A stretch of 64,000 nucleotides of DNA from Apiotrichum sp. Y4204 (lineage: Eukaryota > Basidiomycota > Tremellomycetes > Trichosporonales > Trichosporonaceae). The stretch is taken from positions 240,629 through 304,628 of the forward strand of contig JAMYHL010000050.1 in NCBI GenBank assembly GCA_025531455.1, read 5' to 3'. Below, piece by piece: positions 21,064 through 31,900 of this stretch. The position numbers and the translations under genes are program-made. Position 1 is the first letter of the stretch. Every line of letters starts with the position of its first letter. The notes under the pieces are model-generated. The model made no database searches. It had not been told where the DNA came from and saw only the letters and a list, made by a program, of their open reading frames with translations.

Positions 21064-22145
21064 GGCTGGTTGGTTTGGAGGAGGTGAAGAGAGAGTTGGA
21101 GAGGGAGAGTCCGTGAGCAAGTCGCAGAAGAGGATGTAACAGTAAACGAAGAGAAAGTAGAGGACAGAAAATGAAGATGGTGTTTGGTCGATGACAGCCG
21201 CTGTCATGCTCTGCGGCTTTTGGGATAATTGAGCAACTGTCGGGTTAACAGTGAGTGAGACAGCGAAACGCATAGATGGAGAATGAGAAAGTGAGTCAAA
21301 GGAAGGAGGGAAGGAGGGACGGAGGGAAGGCAGACTGTGTGTGTACAGTACACAGTATGCATGCTGCAGCTGCAGCTGGGGGTGCTCTGCATTGTGCTGG
21401 GGCTGCCCCGCAAGCGGCTTGAATTCGTCCGCAGGGCGCACTTCTCTACGCCTATACGCGCCCATCAACCTCCAACCCCCCCCCTGTCCCATCCCCACAC
21501 CGCACATCAGCCCTGGTGGCGAGAAGGGGTGTGTGTACGGGCGTTCCGAAGCATTCCACAACTGCGCCCATCCGTTCCCCTCCATGGAAGACTGACAGAA
21601 AACCTGCTTGTGAGTGGCAAATCGAGTATGAATACGCTCTTCACAGAACACAGACCTGCGCAGACCACCCCAGGCCGTAGGCCCCCGCTTTGACTTCCCC
21701 CACTCCGCTTCCACTCCGAACGACGGGGCGCACGGATCCCCCTGACCCTCGGATCCTCAGATCGACGTGATCGCCAAGGGACTAGTCACTCTCCGTGCAT
21801 TGTTGGACGCAGGCGTGAGGGAACAACTTGAGGGAACAGCTCTGGCCGAATTCGGAAAGCGGCTAAAGTGGTCGGTGGCTCGAGCGCGCGCTAGATTCGA
21901 TTCCTCTTGACACTGCCTCTAGCATGCCTGTGGGCGGTGCTTTGCGCGCCCTGCGACCTGCAGCGATTCCTACGCCAGAACGTCCGCCGTCAACCATTGT
22001 GTGACATGATGTCAATGAGTTCAGCCACGACTCTGGCGTACATGGCCATTCGCACACCACCCTCTCGAGCAGCTTCAGTGTCTCATACATTCTTAGTGTC
22101 TAGATCCAAGCGTACCTGACGTCAGCAACAGTCAGCGCAAAACAC
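21064..22145. other. Intergenic region
   Basis: No gene is recognised. The part near 21064-21340 is purine-rich on the plus strand (GAGAGTTGGAGAGGGAG, GGAAGGAGGGA repeats), so it is CT-rich on the coding strand of the F-box-like gene, like many fungal leaders. The remainder up to the LYC1-like gene has no feature I can support. Confidence 0.45.
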
Positions 22146-23375
22146 TCACTTCTCGCAAAACTCCCACTCCGTGTCACCAAGGCCGTACTGCGCAAGGCAG
22201 GGGATGCTGTGGTCATCCTCGAACCCGGCACCCTCCTTGTTCCATCCGTAGGGAAGCCACGCCTCGATGGAGGTGCACTCCTGGCTCTTGGCAGCCGCAA
22301 CGACGGCCTCGAGGGGCACGTCTCCCGAGATGTGCGACACAATGAGGCGCCACTGCCCGTCCTCCTGCTGGTTGACCGTCCACACGAAGAACGGCTTCTC
22401 CTCCTTTTCCGACGGGAGAATTGCGCCAAACTTGGGGTCCGAGCGGCGCGGGGCCCCCGGTGGGCAGAGGAAGTACCGCTGCGGGTTGATCTTGAACCAG
22501 CCACTACATGTTAGCCATTTATCCGAGTTCAGAGTCCTCCTCACCCCTCGGGGATGACCGCGACGCGCGTCTTGGTCTTGTCACCTGTGGCCGGAAGGTC
22601 ACGGCGGATGCGACGAGTCGCCTCAGCCTCCATCGCGTGAGCCTGCGTGAGGTCGAGCCACTTCCATCCCTCGGTGGACGCGGCAGGCGTGTCAGCGTTG
22701 ACGAGGTAGATGTTCTTCCCGACGTCGAGGTTGACCCATCCGGGCTCCGAGGCACCCTTGGTTGCGCGGGCGTAGTATGTCTTTCCGACGTCCGAGTAGA
22801 GCACGGAGAACGCCGCGTCGTTGAACCCTGGGATCGAGGGAGGCGCGCCCCACTCGGCGGGGAAAGGCGGGAGCGTGTCCTTCGGCGCGAGGACGTAGTG
22901 CAGCAGGCTCAGGAGGTGGCGCGGGTATGCCTTGCCGCGGTGCTGCGGCTGGCAGAACACCGAGGCAATTCCGTATGTCACCTGCTCCTTGGGCTCAGTC
23001 TCCCCCGGAGCGAGAACGAACGCCCTGCGGCGGTAACTTGGTGTCAGTAATGTGACTGAGAGGATTGAGGAGAGGTGAGCCGCGTCGCAGGAACTCGCAA
23101 AAAACATTGGTTCAGCATCGAGCCAACACGTACGTCTCGCAGCTGGCCAGGAGGTCGGTGGTGGTGGGGTCCGAGCGGGGGACGAGGGCGAATGCGACAA
23201 ACTTGCCGTCCTTGTGCCATGGCTGGTCTGGGTTCTGAAGGCCGTACTCGCGAACAAAGTAGTCATCGAGCTTGGTGAAGCCGCGCGGCACACCCCAATG
23301 CGGCCAGTGGTGCGTGAAGGTTGCCTTGAGCTGCTCTGGCGAGCAGCGCACGATCGTGAGGTCTGCAAAGTTCAT
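22146..23375 (-). CDS. LYC1-like GNAT acetyltransferase
   Basis: Three exons are inferred (23375-23134, 23036-22545, 22503-22146), giving 363 residues. The protein matches the LYC1-like family, named after the Yarrowia lysine N6-acetyltransferase that begins lysine breakdown. Landmarks: the N-terminal GNAT half contains SCETYRRR (around residues 80-87) across the first intron, followed by the acetyl-CoA-binding type motif QPQHRGKAYPRHLLSLLHYVL starting near residue 112. The long C-terminal half contains VLYSDVGKTYYAR and ends in a tryptophan-rich LPYGWNKEG region. Transferring the lysine substrate to this gene is inference. It is transcribed away from the small frame at 23790, with 414 nt between the two starts. 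Confidence 0.82.
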
Positions 23376-23789
23376 CTTTGGAGATCAGTGGTGCCGGCCT
23401 AGTGGAGTGGATGAGAGTGAATGAGAAAGAGACAGAGTGCATAGAGTTGTGCTCTTATCGTTGATTGAGCCGGAGCCCATGGGCCGAAAGTGTTATGTTG
23501 CCAACATGCGATCCAGCAAGCCAGCAGGCCAGTGGTGGGCGGTTACATATCAAGAAAGTGGAGGCGCGACTGAGGGACATTTGTGCTGATGGCGCACCGC
23601 AACCACCGTGGCGAGATTACCGAGCGTATAAAGTGAAAGGATCGGCATGTCGGCACAATGATGGCCGTCCGCCAAGGCGGATCACGCCGAACCGTAACCG
23701 GTGGTCGCCATCAACTCGTCCGAGTCGCAATCAACTGTTTGTAACTCATTCATCCCATCTCTTGTAACTCGTCCACTCTCAACGCCACC

Positions 23790-24065
23790 ATGTTCTCCCG
23801 CGACAAGCGCCCCACCGTCTCCGCGGCGCGACCGATGGCAAGCCCGCAGTTCAACCCCGCGACCTCCCACCCGGCCTTCCTCCCCACCCGGGTGCACGTC
23901 ACCTCCGCACTTGCATCCGTGCCCCCGACCGTTATCCCGCCGGCACCTGGTGTGCCCCCCGCAGCAGCGACGCCGAGGGAGTACTGGGCCGATGCAAGCA
24001 AGGTGTCGCCCGCCTGGGAGGGGTGGGCGCGCGGGCCGGCCGAGGCGGGAAAGCCACGGCTATGA
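23790..24065 (+). CDS. Possible small Pro/Ala-rich protein
   Basis: A single open frame of 91 codons with a strong start context (GCCACCATG) after a pyrimidine- and CAACT-rich leader. The product begins MFSRDKRPTVSAARP, is rich in Pro and Ala (SVPPTVIPPAPGVPPAA) and ends with an aromatic patch (REYWADASKVSPAWEGW). No family is recognised and no membrane segment or signal peptide is present. The leader and the AT-poor, codon-like composition favour a real gene, but it is short and antisense frames overlap it, so it may be spurious. Confidence 0.45.
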   Translation: MFSRDKRPTVSAARPMASPQFNPATSHPAFLPTRVHVTSALASVPPTVIPPAPGVPPAAATPREYWADASKVSPAWEGWARGPAEAGKPRL

Positions 24066-25332
24066 GTGTGAGTGCTAACTAGTGAAGAGTGATGAGACTG
24101 ACGGCCGAGGATCTGCATTCTGGATTCTGCACTCTGCGACCCAATGTTCCCGCCGGAGGATGCCATCGAAACCAACCGCCGCAGTAGTATTTAGTACTCG
24201 ATAGCGCTCGCGTCTTGAGTCTTGCCCACCCGCGGGCGGCTTAATTGCCGAAGCTCCCACCTTCGCTGTCGCCGGCCCGCATACCCAACCTAGTTGTACA
24301 TCATGATTGACATCTGCATCCTGCCGTGCACCTCTCCCGATGATGCTGCTGTTGATGCGACTCACTTCTAACGCTTCTAGATACCGCTTCGAGATGAGGC
24401 AAGAGCCATATTCACTGGGTGGAGTGGCGAGCTGCGGCATTTTACCGCGCCGAGCCCCCTGATACGCTGACGTCAGTGGCCATTGGAACCACCTCCGTAC
24501 TCTGCTCAACATCATTTCGAGACGGCCTCCATCTTGCAGATCATCTCTCCGCTTCATGAAACAGCAGGGAGTTGAAAGGGAGTGGGCTGCAGATGATGAT
24601 GCTTCATTGGGAGCACGGTCGCGAACAACAAAACCACGCACATTCCAAAGCCCACCGCTTGGCTCACCCTGGCTCTCACAGGAGCGCCACAAGCTCTCAA
24701 TTCTCCTGACGGAAGAACCAACCGCGCCGAGTCGACAAACTACCAAGATTGACTTGGGCACTGAGGAAGCAGGTCCTATGTGGGCGGCTGCGTTGTTGGG
24801 ACAAGATAAGAGCGGAGTTGTTGAAGTAGCCACGAAACTGGCACAGGTCGACTGAAAGCCGTCCATCGCCCAAAAAGGAGTGGACAGTCTTCATATCATT
24901 GATATGCGCACGTTCTGCGTCACCTGAGATCTCCGTGGGGACCTTTGGCTTCTGTGCTTCTATCTGGTATTGCGAAATGCATACTTGGTTGTGTCGAGGC
25001 TCCGGCAGGTGTAGGATGCCACGCCCTCGTAGCGTGCGAGAAGCGTGTCATTTGCATGAGACTGCGTCATTGCCCTCATTGCTGTCTGGACTGTTGAACA
25101 ATCCCCACATTTGCTGTGTGTGCGAACTAGAGTCTGTCGTCAACTCTGTTTCTTAAGCTTTGTGTCGCCGTCTTGGCGACAACGACACCTCGACAGAGAC
25201 ACATCAAAGACATTGAGATCGAGCAACAAAGGGATCGACTGCGTAGCTTTCCATCACTATCGACACATCACAACCATACTGGTCCCACCGGCTTACACCC
25301 TCTCCACATTCCTTCTCAAGACCTTTCTCGCA
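24066..25332. other. Intergenic region upstream of the GH99-like gene
   Basis: About 1.3 kb with no gene recognised. The last 150 nt (CACATC, CACCGGC, pyrimidine-rich) read like a 5' leader of the next gene. The frame of that gene is open further upstream, but ATG 25333 begins the conserved part. Confidence 0.45.
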
Positions 25333-26972
25333 ATGGCACCCTGCTCCCCGCCCGGCGACGTGGTCGGCAAGGTGACGACGGGTTACCAGGCGTGGTTTAC
25401 GTGCGAGGGCGACGGATCCCCCATCGGCGGGTGGTGGCACTGGGCGCCGGACCGCTGCGCCAAGTGCTGCTGCAAGAACAACGGTGTCGTCTCCTGGCCC
25501 GCCATGCATTACTACCCCAAGGGCTACGACACGGGCTTTGGGCGCCTGAATTGCGGCCGGCCGGCCCAGCTGTACAGCAATTGGGACGAGGAGACGATCC
25601 ACGCCCAGTTCCGCATGATGGTCGACGCGCAGATTGACACCGCCGCGTTCCAGCGGTTCAACCCATGCGGCGGCGAAGGGCCAATCCGAGATGCTACCAC
25701 ACCGTTCGTTCAGCGCGCGTCCCAGGCGACCGGCGTCAAGTGGTACTGTATGGTGCGTGTGAAGGATAGTACAGGAACTCACCTCAGTACGACGTGTCGG
25801 GGTGGGACAACATGGCGACGGAAATGAAGAACGACTGGATCACAAAGATGTCCGCGTACGTCAACATGCCAGGCTACGCGTTCCAGAACGGCAAACCGGT
25901 GGTGTGCATCTGGGGCTTTGGGTTCAACGATGGCAAGCGGAGCTTCACCAAGGAGATGTGCCTCGAGGTCATTCGGTGGTTCAAGGAGGAGGCCAAGGTG
26001 TACCTCATCGGGGGTGTGCCAACATGGTGGCGGAGGGGCGATGGCGACTCGCGCCCCGACTTTAAGGAGGTGTACCATGCGTTTGACATGCTTTCGCCGT
26101 GGATGGTCGGCCGCGCGTCCAAGCTCCAGGACCTCGAGCACTACTTCCGCGAAGCCAACCGCCCCGACCAGGAGGAGTGCGAGAAGCACGGCATCGACTA
26201 CCAGCCGTGCGTCATGCCCGGCGATCTGTCTGAGGGGGCGCGGCTACACGGAGACTTCTACTGGAGGCACTGGTACAACACTGCGCGGCTGGGCTGTGCG
26301 GCGGCATATGTCTCCATGTTCGATGAGTACAACGAGGGAAACCAAATCGCACCGACCGCCGAGAACAAGGATCAGCAGCCGCCGGACTTCCCACACCCAG
26401 CGCTCGACGAGGACGGCGTCGCGTGCACCGCCGACTACTACCTCCGCGTTACGCGCGACGCCGGTGCCATGTTCAAGGGCTGCGCGCCGCTGACGCCGAT
26501 GCGCCCGACCGAGCCGTGGCCCGGACGCGGGAGGTTCAACACGCCGCCGCGGCGCGACAACGTGCCTATCCGCGCACGCGCCAACGGCATGCTCGTGTGC
26601 GCAGAGGCCAACGGCAAGCAGCCTCTCGTGTCGAACCGCACCGACCCAGGACCGTGGGAGCGCTTCACGGTCGAGACTGTGGAGCTCCTCAATAGCTGCG
26701 ATGGTCCTCAGCAGTCGCGCGTTCGCATCAAGGCGTGTAACGGAAAGTATCTCATTCCTGACATGTGCAACAAGGAGAAACCCGGTATCCTCATGGCGAG
26801 TGGCGGAAGCCCAGGGGATAACGAGACGTTTGTGTTTACCGATGGCGACGGTTCGTTCTCCCTTCTGGCCTCTAACGGCAAGTTTGTCCAGGCGTCGGAT
26901 GGCGGGAACGGGCCGCTCGTGGCTTGGGCACCTGAGGCCGGGTGGTGGGAGTCGTTCGAGTTTGTGGAGTGA
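25333..26972 (+). CDS. GH99-like glycosidase with fascin-like tail
   Basis: Two exons (25333-25752, 25788-26972) give 534 residues. The N-terminal 370 residues resemble the GH99-related (endo-alpha-mannosidase/mannanase-like) TIM-barrel proteins: GYQAWFTCEGDGSPIGGWWH near residue 20, then WDEETIHAQFRMMVDAQIDT. Further barrel strands read PVVCIWGFGFND, VYLIGGVPTWWR and FDEYNEGNQIAP, the last with acidic residues suited to catalysis. After about residue 400 comes a single beta-trefoil of fascin type (GMLVCAEANGKQPLVSNR, GPWERFTVE, GKYLIPD, FSLLASNGKFVQA), which often binds glycans or actin. No signal peptide is seen, which is odd for a glycosidase and suggests an intracellular or unconventional route. 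Only 62 nt separate its stop from the stop of the convergent LURP-one gene. Confidence 0.8.
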
Positions 26973-27034
26973 GTCACGTTAGACGCTACAATACATCTCG
27001 CTCCTACATGTCATACATACAAGTCCACCTTCGA

Positions 27035-27775
27035 TCACTTTTGCGTGGACTTGTCGACAATGTCACAGCACATGCAGATCACGGACACGATGGCAATGTC
27101 GACGCCGGCGGCAACGTCGACATTGTACGAGGTCATCACCTTCTCCTGCGAGGTGACGTGTCCCATCGAGTCGTGGCCCTTCTCGAACCCAACGTTCGGG
27201 GCGCGCTGCTGCGAGATTCGGCCAATGACCTGACGGCCCGGCTGGAGGACGAGCTGCCCCGAAAACGTGTTCCAGTCTCCGACAATGTCGATGCGGTGCT
27301 CCTTGGTTCTGTTGTCATACAGCGTCACTTCAAACTTGTCTTCACCCTTGCTGAGCACTGGTGTGAGCACTGACCGGGAAGGTGACTTACGGGCTTTGTG
27401 GCGGGAGATCTTGAACACGGTGACTCCGCCGCGCGAGCAAGTCATTGCGTGCCGCACAGTCAGGATGTCCGACTTGATCTCGTACAGCTGCTGTCCACAG
27501 GCATCGAAGATGTCTAAGTCAGTACTGGACTGTCCATTCTCACAAACTCTTCTTGGCGAGCGATGAGAATTGCGGGCCGGACGCAGCGATGATCACCTGT
27601 CCACTCTCATCCTTGACGAGAAAGTTGTCCTGCGGTCAGTCCATTTCACTACTCTACCCACCCCGCTGAGGCGCGCGACGCTGTCAAGTTCCAGGCGCGT
27701 CGATGTCTGCCGGAGATACTTCTGGTCGACGACAATGGGCGGAAGCACAGGCGGGAGGGAGTTTGCGGACTGCAT
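27035..27775 (-). CDS. LURP-one-related (tubby-like fold) protein
   Basis: Four exons are inferred (27775-27662, 27629-27548, 27513-27391, 27357-27035), giving 213 residues in frame. The text matches the LURP-one/scramblase-like beta barrel: DNFLVKDESGQVIIAASG, then IFDACGQQLYEI, GGVTVFKISRHKAR, FEVTLYDNRT and GQLVLQPGRQVIGRISQ. The C-terminal part (VMTSYNVDVAAGVDIAIV) forms the central hydrophobic helix, typical of the family. Function is unknown in fungi; plant members are linked to defence. Introns are 30-35 nt, and one uses a GTTTGT donor, so the second junction is less certain. A TATATATTA box lies about 45 nt upstream of the start on the coding strand. The gene diverges from the ABC transporter. 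Confidence 0.8.
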
Positions 27776-28949
27776 GATGGTGGGGTGGTGCGCGGCCGAC
27801 GGCCGCTGCCAGTCCCTATATATTACTTGCCTTGAGAACTCGGAAGTCAAGTCTCGATCAGCGTCGTCGTCGTCTGGAAGTGCGATGACGTCGGGACCCG
27901 CATGTGGTAATCACAGGCCTGGAACTCGCAACAGATGCTGATCATACTGATTAGAGCGTAGATGTACGTGACTGGCAGTGAAGGTGGAGACCATGGATGA
28001 TAAGATGATGCGAGGCGATTCCAGTATGTACTCGATCCTTACCACTTTGTCAAAACTCATGACCCGCCCACTAATCACGCGGCACGGAGTCGTGATCGAG
28101 GAGCCCCGCCGGCATCCTCGCAACTCACTGATCCGAGGAGGCGATCGTTGATCACTCCGTATGCATATGTCGTGGACTGTGGGGCCGAGATTGCTAACCT
28201 GACCGGCAGGCAGCAGGCAGCTCTTCCATGGTCGCCACGTGTCCCTCCCAAGCCGCAGCGTAGGCTGTGCAGCTCCACAGCGATAACCACAGCACACAAT
28301 CCGTACATTCCCGCACGTCGTTCTCAACTCTGTCCAGCCGTTCGTGAGGCCACCCCGTCGGTCGCCGGTCGCATCTGGCCTTTAGTATTCGGGACCGAGG
28401 TCAGCCATGGCGCATATTTGTGCAGAGATCTGCAGAGGGTACTTGACGTCAAAAATAGATTCTGGCACAGAAGCGACCATTGGATGCCACCGCGATTTGG
28501 CGTGTGCACGGAATGGATGTCTCGTCGAACGCCACTCACAACGCCACACGCCTGGTGCATCTTCGCGTCCCACACCCTCAAAGGTATGGTCGGCGCCCGG
28601 GCCTTCCGAAATTGAGAATGCGCCATGTCGCCATGTATCAGGCTTGACGGACAGAACAAAAGAGCCAGAACCACACGATTGTCGTGGCGGCCATTGTCGT
28701 TGTCAAGGGCGGTGAGAAGTCGACATTCTCCCACTTCTGTTCACAATGTCATGGTCCAGTTCCGGCGCGAGCTGGCTGCCATCGGGGCCCGAAAGCATGC
28801 CTGTCATACAGATCATGTCGGTCTCAGGCGGTTACTGATATCGCAAAAACAAAACGCTGTCAAGATACTTGCATAGCTTGACTGGTGTACAACATACAAG
28901 ACAAGTAAGAGGCGGAGGTCATTCATCCCCTTGATTCTTTCCATCCACC
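27776..28949. other. Divergent intergenic region, LURP-one / ABC transporter
   Basis: About 1.2 kb shared by two divergently transcribed genes. A TATATATTA box near 27817 serves the LURP-one side. A pair of GGCCGACGGCC repeats lies near 27793-27805. No coding frame is convincing. Confidence 0.5.
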
Positions 28950-31900
28950 ATGTCGCTGCTCGGCGCATTCATCTTCGGCCCCGACGACAAGTCGAAGCGG
29001 AAAGGCGGTGTTCCGGAGGCTGAGAGGAAGGGTTCGTTGAAGCACAAGCGGCGTATCTCACACGAGCCTGCGGCGGAGAGCCGCGAGCGGCTGACCCACA
29101 AGGTTGCGGAGCTTGCGCGGCGCCACGACTCTCAGGTGGTCGACGACGACGACGTCTTCCATCCTGCACAGGGCAGCGACCTCGATCCCACGAGCCAGAC
29201 GTTTGACGCCCGCAAATGGACGCAGCGGTTTTCCTCCGCATTTCAGGCCTCTGGGAAGCTCGGCCGCACGAGCGGTATCTCGTATCGCAATCTCGGAGTG
29301 CACGGTTTTGGCTCTGATGCAGATTACCAGCGGACCGTGGGAAATATCTTTCTGCACATTCTCCAGCTCGTAGGCGATAAGCTCGGGCACAGTCGCCGCC
29401 GTGTGCAGATTCTCTCTGGGTTTGATGGGGTGCTTGAGAGCGGCGAGATGCTTGTGGTGCTTGGCTCTCCGGGAAGCGGGTGTACCACCCTCCTCAAGAC
29501 GATTGCGGGGAAGATGCATGGCATTTACCTCGACGACGGCGTGGAGATGAACTATCGGGGTGAGTTCACTGTATGGGACGAGGCTGACGAAAGGCCTCAC
29601 GCCCAAGCAGATGAACAGCCAGTTCCGTGGGGAGGTGCTCTACACGGCCGAGGTTGATGTCCATTTCCCCATTCTCCTTGTCGGCCAGACCCTCGAGTGA
29701 GGCGTTCTGGACAAACCTTGTACTGACACTACAGGTTTGCGGCCCGCGCCCGAGCCCCAAAGACCCCACCTGGTGGTCTCACACAGGCAAAGTATGCGGA
29801 ACACATGAAGAAGATTGTAATGGCAGTGTTTGGAATCACACACACTGAAAAGACCAAGGTCGGGAACGACTACATCCGCGGCGTGTCGGGTGGCGAGCGA
29901 AAGCGCGTAACGATCGCCGAGGCGACACTGGCAGGCGCGCCGCTTCAGTGCTGGGACAACTCTACGCGTGGCCTGGACTCGGCCAATGCCATTCAGTTCT
30001 GCAGGACACTGCGCACCCAAACAGAGTACTTTGGCACTACGGCGGTCGTGGCGATCTACCAGTCTCCACAGGCCGCGTATGACTTGTTTGACAAGATCTC
30101 GCTTTTGTATGAGGGGCGGCAGATCTTCTTCGGCCCCTGTGATAAGGCACAGGAGTACTTTATCAACATGGGCTTCCACTGTCCTCACCAACAGACGACG
30201 CCCGACTTCCTCACGTCGCTCACGAGCCCGACTGAGCGCGAGGCTCGCTGGGGATTTGAACACCTCGTGCCGACCACTCCGGACGAGTTCGTCGAGAGGT
30301 GGAAGTCAAGCCCAGAGTACGAGGCGCTCCAGGAGGAGATCACTGCCTTTGAAAAGCGCCACCCGGTGAACGGGCCGGAGTACGACACTTTCCTCAAGTC
30401 GCGCCGACAGCAGCAGTCTAAGCACTTGTAAGTGATAGGAAAGCTTCAGTCGCTGAGGACCCAGACGAGCGATGTCGCCATACACGCTCTCGTACGGGGG
30501 CCAGATCAAGATCTGCCTTATCCGCGGCTTCCAGCGCCTGTTCGCAGACCCGTCCATGACCATCTCGATGCTCGTGGGCAATACGATTATGGGGCTCATC
30601 ACGAGTTCTATCTTCTTCAATCTCCGTAAGCTTCCTCTTCTGACTATTCTAACAACCAGCAAAGACAACTGCGAGCTTCTATATCCGTGGCTCAGCAGTG
30701 TTCTTTTCGGTTTTGTTGAGCACGTTCAGCTCCGCGCTCGAGATTCTCACCCTTTACGCGCAGCGCCCCATCATCGAGAAGCACTCCGAATACGCCTTTT
30801 ACCGTCCGTCCGCTGAGGCAATCGCCTCCATGATTGTCGATCTGCCATACAAGATCATCAACTTGATCTGCTTTAACATCCCATTCTAGTACGTGCTCCG
30901 AGCCAAACGCCACTGACCGCAGCTTCATGATCAAACTGCGTGCCGAAGCGGGCGCCTTTTGGTTCTTCATGCTCGTCACCTTTCTTCTGTGCCTGACGTT
31001 GTCGATGATCTTCCGTGCCATCGCGTCGCTAAGTCGCACCCGCGAGCAGGCGATGGCGCCCGCCGGTCTGCTCATCCTTGCACTCATTATCTACACCGGA
31101 TTCATCCTTCCGCGCGATTACATGCTGGGCTGGGCACGTTGGATCAACTATGTGGACCCGATGGGATAGTGAGTGGACTGCCACGGTTCATGCTGACTGC
31201 AGCGGTTTTGAGGCGCTCATGATCAACGAGTTCCACGGGCGCAACTTCTCGTGCTCGACCTGGGTGCCTTCCGGCGGAATATACGACACCATGACGGGTG
31301 CTGCCCGAGTGTGCGCCATGGTTGGATCAAAACCTGGTGCCGACTGGGTTAGCGGCGAGGCGTACCTTGAGACAGCGTACCAGTACAAGGCCTCGCACAA
31401 GTGGCGTAACGTCGGATTCATCTTTGCCTTTATGGTGTTCTTCATGTCCGTTTACCTCCTTGCATCTGGTGGGCCATATGTGTACTATCCCTGTTAACTT
31501 CAGACTTAATCCAAGCCGAAAAGTCCAAGGGCGAGGTCCTCATCTTCCCCCGTCTTCGCATCCCGTCTGCGCTCAAGAAACGCCCAAAGTCCGATGTCGA
31601 AGTGGGTGCGCAACGCACCAAGCTCTCCGTTAAATCCAAAGAGCATGACAAAATCAAAGAAGCAATTATCGTAAAGCAAAAGAGCGTCTTCTCATGGAAA
31701 GATGTTAATCTCGACATTACCATCAAGGGGCAGCCGCGACGGCTTCTCGACCACGTTGACGGCTGGGTGAAGCCAGGGACGCTAACGGCCTTGATGGTGG
31801 GAGCAGTTGCCGAATTAATCTAACAGCAGGGCGTGTCCGGCGCAGGTAAGACCGTGTTACTGGATGTACTAGCCGAGCGCATGACTGTCGGCGTGATCGA

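Noticed and set aside
21064..21714. Upstream extension of the F-box-like protein to 566 residues
   Set aside because: The extra segment runs through pyrimidine-rich leader sequence and reads as low-complexity text; the internal ATG has a better context and precedes the F-box-like head.
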